The translations under genes and the position numbers were made by a program. 11,502 nt of DNA from an uncultured Anaplasmataceae bacterium (lineage in GTDB: Bacteria > Pseudomonadota > Alphaproteobacteria > Rickettsiales > CAIPFW01), in the NCBI GenBank assembly GCA_903864455.1, contig CAIPFW010000059.1:1-11502 (forward strand), in the 5' to 3' direction. Under the pieces are notes generated by a model. That model was not told where the DNA came from, ran no database searches, and worked only from the letters and a program-made list of their open reading frames with translations. Of this stretch, positions 6,046 to 11,502 are shown one piece after another (within the stretch, counting starts at the first letter, position 1; every line of letters starts with the position of its first letter).

Positions 6046-7141
6046 ATTTCAAGCAAACACAATCAGTTTTCAAACATTTCTTTTTATCAAAATCTCCTTC
6101 ATTCGCTAATCTTTTTGTTGGAAATCTTGAATTTGATTCAATAGCTTTATGAATTAATTCACTCAAACAGTTAATATACAAATGATTACAACTTATAGTT
6201 GGAACTCGGAAAAAATACTTCATGCCGTTTTCCTCCATCAAACCTTTATAATCGAGATCGAGCTCAAATAAAGTTTCAGAATTTTCAGACACAAAAGCGA
6301 TTGGTACAACTACAGGTATAATATTATTTTTCGCAACGAGCAATAATTCATCCTCAGTTTTCGGCTCAAGCCATTTCAACCGCCCAACTTTACTCTGATA
6401 GGTAATTATATATTCAAGCTTTTCGTCAAAATTTCTCCTTAATTTCTCAACAATAATCTCAACAGTTCGAATAATTTGATTTTGATATGGGTCGCCCAAT
6501 TCAGTCACCAAAAATTCAGGAATCGAATGTGCGGAAAAAAATATTTTATACTGTAGATTCGAAATATCCGCTTGCTCCTTCGCTTTTCGAGCCTCTTGTA
6601 ATACTAATTCATAATATGCTTCAGCAAATTGCTCGTAATGATTGCATATTAATTTCGTTTTTTTCAAAAAATTCTCACTATTTTGAGCGATATCACCACA
6701 AACTTTAACCCAATTTTCATACGCCGAAACAGTCGTAGTCGAGGAACACTGAGGATACAAAGGCAATAAAATTATCTGGTCGTAATCGCAATCAGCCTGC
6801 AAATTCTTCACAATTTCATCAGACATCGGCGCCCAATATCTCATCGAGATGTAGACTTTATAATTTAGATTGTCGCTTTCATTCAACTTTTCTTCCAAAA
6901 TATCAGCCTGAGCTTTTGTATTTGGAAAAATTGGCGACGCACCACCTATCGAATTGTAAATCGCAGTCGTTTTTTTGTAGCGAGTGCGAGAAATCATAAA
7001 AGCTACGAATTTTCTTGCTAAAAATGGCAGTCGAATAATGAATTTGTCAGAAAAAAAATTCATTAAATACTCTTTCACTTCGCTCGTTTTATTTGGTCCG
7101 CCAATATTAAATAAAACTACGGCTATATTTTTTTTACTCAT
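6038..7141 (-). CDS. hemH: Ferrochelatase
   Basis: Ferrochelatase inserts Fe2+ into protoporphyrin IX, the last step of protoheme synthesis, probably at the inner membrane. The 367-residue protein shows the N-terminal VVLFNIGGP (8-16), LLPLYPQCSSTT (125-136), the family signature FFSAHSIP...GDPY (201-219, catalytic His205), TYQSKVGRLKWLEP (247-260) and PIAFVSENSETLFELD (280-295, catalytic Glu289). In this last motif the position before S-E-T is Asn287, where many family members have His. Some proteobacterial enzymes have Cys there, so activity is not excluded. The tail has three close cysteines (C356, C361, C363). Many alphaproteobacterial and metazoan ferrochelatases carry a C-terminal [2Fe-2S] cluster, and this may be a remnant or variant. 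The gene sits between cytochrome c and ribF, a cofactor-supply context. Confidence 0.96.
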   Translation of the reverse strand: MSKKNIAVVLFNIGGPNKTSEVKEYLMNFFSDKFIIRLPFLARKFVAFMISRTRYKKTTAIYNSIGGASPIFPNTKAQADILEEKLNESDNLNYKVYISMRYWAPMSDEIVKNLQADCDYDQIILLPLYPQCSSTTTVSAYENWVKVCGDIAQNSENFLKKTKLICNHYEQFAEAYYELVLQEARKAKEQADISNLQYKIFFSAHSIPEFLVTELGDPYQNQIIRTVEIIVEKLRRNFDEKLEYIITYQSKVGRLKWLEPKTEDELLLVAKNNIIPVVVPIAFVSENSETLFELDLDYKGLMEENGMKYFFRVPTISCNHLYINCLSELIHKAIESNSRFPTKRLANEGDFDKKKCLKTDCVCLKYD

Positions 7142-7161
7142 TTTTTATTGAAAACCTGGCA

Positions 7162-7707
7162 TTATTGAAAACTTGGTGCATTATCGTGCATAGAACGGAG
7201 ATATGCAATCAAATTCGCCAACTCTTTCTCATCTTTTACTCCTCCAAAAGCCATGCGATTTCCGGGAATATACTTTTTTGGATTGTAAATATATTGAAAT
7301 AATTCGGCATAATTCCACTGACCGCCCTTTCCTTTCATCGCCTCAGAATATTTGAAAGTTGCGGAATGCGCGACGTTTGAGCCGATAATTCCATATAAAT
7401 TTGGTCCAACTTTATCTGGCCCACCCTTCTCAAAAGAATGGCATGACGTGCATTTATTTGCAACTTTTTTACCCAATTCTCCGTCTGCGGAAGCGAGCAA
7501 AACAGGGATATCGAAAGTTTTTTCAGCCACGGCTTCTACAACAGCATCTTTTTTATTGTCACCGCTAGCAACAATAATATCCTTACGCTCGCCCTTCTCG
7601 CTTGAAATATGGTCGTAAAAATGCTCGATGAAATTTTGCGAAAACACAATCACGAACGCAACCAATAACAAAGCGCCAAAAATTTTATTTAATTCGAGAT
7701 TCTTCAT
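7162..7707 (-). CDS. cycM: Membrane-anchored class I cytochrome c (CycM type)
   Basis: The 181-residue protein has an uncleaved-looking membrane anchor (about 8-24, KIFGALLLVAFVIVFSQ) and a polar linker (30-70). The cytochrome c domain (about 72-178) has the heme-attachment motif CTSCH (86-90), KVGPNLYGIIG (99-109) and PGNRMAFGGV (148-157), whose Met152 is the likely second axial ligand. This matches the CycM/c552 family of alphaproteobacteria, which carry electrons between the bc1 complex and terminal oxidases. It lies 20 nt upstream of hemH, linking heme production and use. It is the first gene of the minus-strand set, and an extended -10 promoter candidate lies about 35 nt upstream. Confidence 0.93.
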   Translation of the reverse strand: MKNLELNKIFGALLLVAFVIVFSQNFIEHFYDHISSEKGERKDIIVASGDNKKDAVVEAVAEKTFDIPVLLASADGELGKKVANKCTSCHSFEKGGPDKVGPNLYGIIGSNVAHSATFKYSEAMKGKGGQWNYAELFQYIYNPKKYIPGNRMAFGGVKDEKELANLIAYLRSMHDNAPSFQ

Positions 7708-7743
7708 TGAAAATGCTTAATAATTAATATTAGAATTGAGTTT

Positions 7744-7752
7744 ATTATAACA
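7744..7752 (-). promoter_or_regulatory. Candidate extended -10 promoter of the cycM-hemH-ribF-lspA set
   Basis: On the minus strand TG-T-TATAAT (7752-7744) is a perfect extended -10. It predicts a start near 7737 and a leader of about 30 nt before the cycM ATG at 7707. No good -35 is present, which extended -10 promoters tolerate. AT-rich background lowers certainty. Confidence 0.45.
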
Positions 7753-7860
7753 TAAAATTATATTTTAAAATATAAAAACTTGAGCAAAAAGCGTTAAATT
7801 AAAATAATTTTTTATCAAAATCTTTACTTCTATAAAATTAAATAAATTCTTTATTTTCGC

Positions 7861-7888
7861 TTGATTTTTATTTTTTTTTCTATAAAAT
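7861..7888 (+). promoter_or_regulatory. Candidate promoter of the rpsB cluster
   Basis: TTGATT (7861-7866), a 16-bp spacer and TAAAAT (7883-7888) predict a start near 7895, just ahead of the structured leader. Further upstream are weaker look-alikes: TTGAGC at 7780 with AATAAT at 7803, and TTGAGT at 7736 with TATATT at 7759. Tandem promoters are therefore possible. Confidence 0.4.
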
Positions 7889-7901
7889 ATACCAAATTGT
7901 G

Positions 7902-7957
7902 GCGTAATTAAAAGTAAAACTAGGTTTTAATTATGCTTGTTTTTTGTTCTAGTTTAC
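7902..7957 (+). promoter_or_regulatory. Structured rpsB leader: 12-bp hairpin with possible pseudoknot
   Basis: GCGTAATTAAAA (7902-7913) pairs with TTTTAATTATGC (7925-7936) over 12 bp with one G-U, closing an 11-nt loop GTAAAACTAGG. The loop segment AAACTAG (7917-7923) is complementary to CTAGTTT (7949-7955), 12 nt after the stem, and two more pairs (G7914, T7915) are possible with one bulge. This allows either an H-type pseudoknot or a competing helix. A T-rich run (7937-7948) right after the stem also makes it terminator-like. It lies about 18-30 nt before the rpsB ribosome binding site, where S2-type autoregulation would act. Function is inferred. Confidence 0.5.
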
Positions 7958-7987
7958 TACAAAATTATTTTTTATAAGGTAATGTCG

Positions 7988-9016
7988 ATGACTACAGAAG
8001 TTTTTAACGATCAATCTATAAATTATTTGGAAGAGTTCAGGAATTTAACGCCAGAATCTACAAATAAAAAGCAATTAATTGAATTATTAATGAGTGTTGA
8101 TGCGCACTATGGCCACCAACGTTGTCGACAAAATCCCTTAGTAAATAAATATATTTATGGAACGCATGGCGATGTTCATGTAATTAATTTAACATCAACG
8201 ATTTTTTTATTGAAAAAAGTTTTAAACGATTTGGTTTCTATTTTTTCTGAAAATAACGCTCGATTACTATTTGTTGGCTCAAAAGAGCAACTTGAAGATA
8301 TCATTAAAAATGCTGCCGATAGATGCGGTCAATACTACGTAAATCAAAGATGGTTTGGCGGTACGATGACGAATTGGCAAACAATTCAAAAATCGATAAG
8401 AAAAATGAATGAAATCGAAAAACAACTTGAAAACGACCAAATGAGTAAAAAAGATAGGCAAAACAAGCTACGTGTTTTGGCGACTTTGAATAAATCTCTT
8501 GGCGGTATCAGAAAAATGTCGAATTTACCAGATTTAATCTTCGTTACAGACACAAATCGTGAAAAAGTTGCGGTTGCTGAAGCGAAAAAACTTGGAATTC
8601 CTGTTATCGCTTTAATCGATTCAAACTCGAATCCAATCGGCGCTGACTATCCAATTCCTTGTAATGACGACTCACAAAAATCTGTTTCGTTGATTTGCCA
8701 GTTGATTTCTGACGCCGTATTGACAGGAATCGAAATTGCGTTTGAAAAAAGACAAAAACAAAAACTTGAAAGAGAACAACAAAGAAAATCATTCTCTGAA
8801 AGAAAAAATTTCATACAAAAAGATGAGCAAAAAGAAGGTGCAGATGAAAATTCAAACGAAAATGTTATCAAAGATGAGCAAAAACCACTTTTTGACAAAG
8901 ACGCTCAATCTTCAAATAATGCGGCTTCTGCAGCTCCAGCAAAAAAATCTGGACCAAGAAAAGATATGGTAACGGGGAGAAAGCCAAAACAAGATAATAG
9001 AGGCGATAGAGAATAA
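7988..9016 (+). CDS. rpsB: 30S ribosomal protein S2
   Basis: S2 is a late-joining 30S protein that contacts S1. From the chosen start the protein has 342 residues. The core runs from LLMSVDAHYGHQRCRQNP (33-50) through LLFVGSKEQ (93-101), the signature RWFGGTMTNWQTI (121-133), SLGGIRKMSNLPDLIFVTDTN (170-190) and IPVIALIDSNSNP...IPCNDD (204-228). It is long for S2 (usually about 230-260). About 30 residues precede the core, and residues 253-342 are a charged, Gln/Glu/Lys-rich, low-complexity tail ending RKPKQDNRGDRE. The site TAAGG (7975-7979) is 8 nt before the ATG at 7988 and only 2 nt before an in-frame ATG at 7982, so 7988 is preferred. An in-frame TTG at 7937 lies at the leader hairpin and is rejected. 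tsf follows after 28 nt. Confidence 0.95.
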   Translation: MTTEVFNDQSINYLEEFRNLTPESTNKKQLIELLMSVDAHYGHQRCRQNPLVNKYIYGTHGDVHVINLTSTIFLLKKVLNDLVSIFSENNARLLFVGSKEQLEDIIKNAADRCGQYYVNQRWFGGTMTNWQTIQKSIRKMNEIEKQLENDQMSKKDRQNKLRVLATLNKSLGGIRKMSNLPDLIFVTDTNREKVAVAEAKKLGIPVIALIDSNSNPIGADYPIPCNDDSQKSVSLICQLISDAVLTGIEIAFEKRQKQKLEREQQRKSFSERKNFIQKDEQKEGADENSNENVIKDEQKPLFDKDAQSSNNAASAAPAKKSGPRKDMVTGRKPKQDNRGDRE

Positions 9017-9044
9017 TTATTAATTATAATATATAGGTAAACAA

Positions 9045-10010
9045 ATGACAAAGCCAACGCAACATTTTACTGATGAGCAGAAAAAAGAAATTTTTAAAAA
9101 TTTTCGAGCTCAAACTGGATATTCTTTGGGTGATTGCAAAAAAACTCTTGAAGATACGTGCTACGATATGAATAAAGCTCGAGATATTTTAGCGAAAAAA
9201 TATGCTGCTAAGTATTCTATGGGTGCTGCAAGTGGCGATATGGAAACTCCAGAATATGTAACAAAAGTATTTTTTGATGACGCAGGCAATTATGGATATT
9301 TAGCTTTTAGAGCGAAGTCCGACGTTGTTACTCGCTCTGAAAGAATGCATAACTTGATGTCAAAAGCCTTTGATGCATTAGATAAAGAGCTTGACGATGA
9401 TTTGCAAGGCTTTGATTACATCTGCCAAAACTCTGATTTCAAGGGAGCTTATGATGAATTATTAACTTTTTTTCGCGAACCAATCAAACTTGAAAAAATT
9501 AATAAGAAAAAATTAGCAAAAGGTGAAGTTTTTGCCTCCTATTCTCACAATGTTTATCATAAAGAAGATGGTAAAAAAACTAAAAGAATCGCTAGAACTT
9601 CGATGCCAATCGTCTTGAAATATGAAGGCGATTTGAATAACGAACAAATCGAACAAATTAAAAAATTAGCGTATGCAATTTCAATGACGACTGTTGGCTT
9701 CAAAAAAGCGAAAGTTTTTCATGAGTATGAAGTTGACCAAAAATTAATCGAAGATTTCAAAAATGAAAAAATCGAAGAAGCTAAAAAATCTGGTAAACCT
9801 GAAGCTGCAATCGCAAAAATTGTTGACGGGCAATTGAAAAAGTTTTTATCTGAAAATTTAATCATGCATTTGCCGATGATGGTAACCGAGGGGATTGATT
9901 GGTTGACTGGCGGTGAGGAGGTTACGGTTGAAGATGCGATAAAGCAAACGGAGAAAAAATTAAATTGCAAAATTTCCGTTGCTTTTTATAAATTTTTGAC
10001 TGATAAATAA
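9045..10010 (+). CDS. tsf: Elongation factor Ts, divergent
   Basis: EF-Ts catalyses GDP release from EF-Tu. The 321-residue protein has an N-terminal UBA-like domain (about 10-52) with TGYSLGDCKKTLEDTCYD (24-41), equivalent to the usual TGAGMMDCKKAL. The core follows, and a coiled-coil/C-terminal part (about 230-321) has GQLKKFLSENLIMHLPMM (262-279). The signature normally read as ETDFVARN is KSDVVTRS here (91-98): the Asp that approaches the EF-Tu Mg2+ site is kept (D93), but the following Phe is Val (V94). The sequence is clearly divergent yet spans the usual length. It lies between rpsB and pyrH as in many bacteria, with AGG (9035-9037) 7 nt before the ATG and only 3 nt before pyrH. Confidence 0.92.
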   Translation: MTKPTQHFTDEQKKEIFKNFRAQTGYSLGDCKKTLEDTCYDMNKARDILAKKYAAKYSMGAASGDMETPEYVTKVFFDDAGNYGYLAFRAKSDVVTRSERMHNLMSKAFDALDKELDDDLQGFDYICQNSDFKGAYDELLTFFREPIKLEKINKKKLAKGEVFASYSHNVYHKEDGKKTKRIARTSMPIVLKYEGDLNNEQIEQIKKLAYAISMTTVGFKKAKVFHEYEVDQKLIEDFKNEKIEEAKKSGKPEAAIAKIVDGQLKKFLSENLIMHLPMMVTEGIDWLTGGEEVTVEDAIKQTEKKLNCKISVAFYKFLTDK

Positions 10011-10013
10011 CTC

Positions 10014-10760
10014 ATGATTATAGATATTAAGTATAAAAAAGTTCTGTTAAAGCTTTCTGGCGAAGTTTTAATGGGTGAAAAAAGCTTCGGTCATGATTTT
10101 GATGTCGTGAATAGAATCGCAAAAGATATCGTGACCGCTCATAATTTGGGCGTTTCGATTTGTGTGGTCGTTGGTGGTGGAAATATATATCGTGGTGCAA
10201 ACCTTTCCGGAACTGGAATGGAGCAAGCAAGTGCGGATTATATTGGGATGCTCGCAACAATTATTAATGCGTTAACTCTTCAAAATGCGATTGAGAATCT
10301 TGATGTAAGCTGTAGAGTGATGTCAGCAATTCCGATGGCGACAATTTGTGAGCCATATATAAGAAGAAAAGCTATGCGTCACCTTGAAAAACGACGTGTT
10401 GTGATTTTTGCAGCTGGGACAGGAAATCCATTTTTCACCACTGATACTGCTGCGACTTTGCGATCGATTGAGATGGGGTGCGAAGTTTTGCTGAAAGGTA
10501 CGCAGGTGAATGGAGTCTATTCAGATGACCCAAAATTGAATAAAGATTCAAAAAAATATGAAAAAATTTCTTTCAATAAAGTCATTCGAAACAATTTGAA
10601 GGTCATGGATACCTCTGCGATTTCTTTGGCGAGGGATAACAATCTACCAATAATTGTATTTTCGATAAAAAAAGATGGCTCTTTGATAGATGTAATACAG
10701 GGTAGAGGTGAGTATACTATAGTGAATGCGGATTCCTCGGATGATGAGAATATTTTGTAA
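10014..10760 (+). CDS. pyrH: Uridylate (UMP) kinase
   Basis: This cytosolic hexameric kinase converts UMP to UDP with ATP. The 248-residue protein has the amino-acid-kinase fold motifs of bacterial UMP kinases: KLSGEVLMG (13-21), VVGGGNIYRG (52-61), SADYIGMLATIINALTLQNAIE (73-94), EPYIRRKAMRHLEK (113-126), AAGTGNPFFTTDTAA (133-147) and KGTQVNGVYSDDPK (161-174). Small departures from consensus are Ala for the first Gly of GGTGNP and Asn for Asp in V-D-GVY. The last 12 residues are an acidic tail. It starts 3 nt after tsf without a visible ribosome binding site, so it is probably coupled to tsf translation. frr follows after 10 nt. It acts downstream of the UMP that PyrE at 678-1346 helps make. 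Confidence 0.96.
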   Translation: MIIDIKYKKVLLKLSGEVLMGEKSFGHDFDVVNRIAKDIVTAHNLGVSICVVVGGGNIYRGANLSGTGMEQASADYIGMLATIINALTLQNAIENLDVSCRVMSAIPMATICEPYIRRKAMRHLEKRRVVIFAAGTGNPFFTTDTAATLRSIEMGCEVLLKGTQVNGVYSDDPKLNKDSKKYEKISFNKVIRNNLKVMDTSAISLARDNNLPIIVFSIKKDGSLIDVIQGRGEYTIVNADSSDDENIL

Positions 10761-10770
10761 TCGGTAATAT

Positions 10771-11439
10771 ATGAATAAAAATAAAAGTGGCGGTGGCAAA
10801 ATTAATATAAATTTATTTAACGACCATGCGATTTTGTCGAAAATTTTCGCTGATTTAAATAAAAAAATGAATAATGCGATTGAGAAATTTTCTGAATCCC
10901 TTCTCGATTTTCAAGTTGCAAAAGTTCATGTTGGCTATATTGGAAATTTGAAATTAAGAACTGGAGCTGGTAAGATTTCTGATTTTGCAACTATCATTTT
11001 AAATGCTCGAACTTTTAAAATCAAAGTCGAAGATAAATCAAAAATTCAAGCGATTATTAAAACTGTAGAAGAGGCAAGATCTTTGACAGTTTCAAAAATG
11101 AGCGATAGAGAACTGGAAGTTACGATTCCTGACCCGACGGAAGAAGTAAGAGAGCGATTTATCAAGGATATGAAAGAGCACGGAAGGCAGTATCTCGATC
11201 AAATCAACAATATTCGACGAGATTCAATCAGCGCGATAGAAAAAGAATATAAACCGAAGGAGCAAAAAAAGAAGGATAGTAAAAAAAAGGATTCTGATGA
11301 TAATTCGAGTAGTGGGATTTCTGAAGATGAGATGAAAAATGCAAAAGCTATCGTGGAGCAAATAAAAGACAAAAATCTTGATATTATAAATAGTTTGACG
11401 ACTAAATGGGAGCAGGATATTAGAAAAGCTGTGAGATAG
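10771..11439 (+). CDS. frr: Ribosome recycling factor, divergent with insertion
   Basis: RRF splits post-termination ribosomes together with EF-G. The protein has 222 residues against about 185 normally. Recognisable parts are the first domain-I helix (about 25-47), strands of domain II (DFATIILNARTFKIKV, 71-86; LEVTIPDPTEEVRERFIKDM, 115-134), QINNIRRDSISAIEKEY (144-160, keeping the conserved N-IRRD), and ISEDEMKNAK (183-192) with the last helix. Two features are odd. A Ser/Lys/Asp-rich insertion of about 20 residues (161-181) lies just before ISEDE. The usual RTGRA motif of helix 1 also appears replaced by KVHVGYI (51-57). An N-terminal extension of about 15-20 residues is also present. Position after pyrH is the standard bacterial order and supports the call. 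Confidence 0.9.
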   Translation: MNKNKSGGGKININLFNDHAILSKIFADLNKKMNNAIEKFSESLLDFQVAKVHVGYIGNLKLRTGAGKISDFATIILNARTFKIKVEDKSKIQAIIKTVEEARSLTVSKMSDRELEVTIPDPTEEVRERFIKDMKEHGRQYLDQINNIRRDSISAIEKEYKPKEQKKKDSKKKDSDDNSSSGISEDEMKNAKAIVEQIKDKNLDIINSLTTKWEQDIRKAVR

Positions 11440-11478
11440 TTTGCTTTTAATTCTTTTTTGATTGATATATTTACAGTA

Positions 11479-11484
11479 TTGACA
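11479..11484 (+). promoter_or_regulatory. Possible -35 element at the right edge
   Basis: A perfect TTGACA lies 40 bp after the frr stop in AT-rich sequence. A -10 at normal spacing would fall at or beyond the end of the window, so this may be part of the promoter of the next gene. No terminator hairpin is evident between frr and this site (11440-11478). Confidence 0.3.
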
Positions 11485-11502
11485 ATTATAAATTATATTT
11501 TA

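Noticed and set aside
7937..7987. Upstream in-frame TTG (7937) and ATG (7982) starts for rpsB
   Set aside because: The TTG lies at the leader hairpin and would add non-conserved hydrophobic residues. The ATG at 7982 is only 2 nt from the TAAGG site, against 8 nt for 7988.
8604..8898. Antisense and alternate-frame open frames inside rpsB and other genes
   Set aside because: They lie wholly within conserved genes, have biased composition and no ribosome binding sites or family resemblance.
11264..11288. A7 and A8 runs in frr as a possible programmed frameshift or broken gene
   Set aside because: The frame continues into the conserved ISEDE helix and a normal C-terminus, so the runs encode Lys in an insertion and do not disrupt the gene.

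Overview
The window is AT-rich, with runs of A/T in every spacer. Its housekeeping genes look alphaproteobacterial: a TimA/Tim44-like protein, BolA, a membrane-anchored CycM-type cytochrome c, ferrochelatase, and an rpsB-tsf-pyrH-frr cluster. Low GC, weak Shine-Dalgarno sites (often a short AGGTAA-like element) and fast-evolving translation proteins suggest a host-associated lineage of the Rickettsiales/Holosporales kind. That placement is inference from gene content and composition; no 16S gene is present.

Layout. Positions 1-489 hold the 3' part of a GNAT-like acetyltransferase gene. Positions 511-2084 are a rearranged locus. An intact gamma-carbonic-anhydrase-like gene (1557-2084, +) is preceded 955 bp upstream by a second copy of its promoter and first 28 codons. 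Between the copies lies an inverted pyrE gene (678-1346, -) with its own promoter. The two copies (511-684 and 1466-1639) match at 168 of 174 positions by eye. Two adjacent plus-strand genes of unknown function follow (2176-2607 and 2627-3358), the first with a very acidic tail. A hairpin at 3364-3392 separates them from the convergent minus-strand genes.

Positions 3393-7707 are a tightly packed minus-strand set, read as cycM - hemH - ribF - lspA - rpsT - bolA - timA. It includes an 8-bp hemH/ribF overlap and a 1-bp ribF/lspA overlap. It combines heme insertion and cytochrome c, flavin cofactor synthesis, lipoprotein processing, a ribosomal protein, an Fe-S-related BolA and a membrane-anchored Tim44-like protein. 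Positions 7708-7987 are a divergent regulatory region with candidate promoters both ways and a strong hairpin/possible pseudoknot in the rpsB leader. Positions 7988-11439 are the plus-strand translation cluster rpsB - tsf - pyrH - frr. S2 and RRF carry lineage-specific extensions or insertions, and EF-Ts and RRF have altered signature residues.

The most unusual features are the pyrE insertion bounded by a long direct duplication of the carbonic anhydrase 5' end, and the structured rpsB leader. I see no CRISPR array, transposase, tRNA or rRNA gene. I found no clearly new multi-gene system; the best uncharacterised candidate is the gene pair at 2176-3358.
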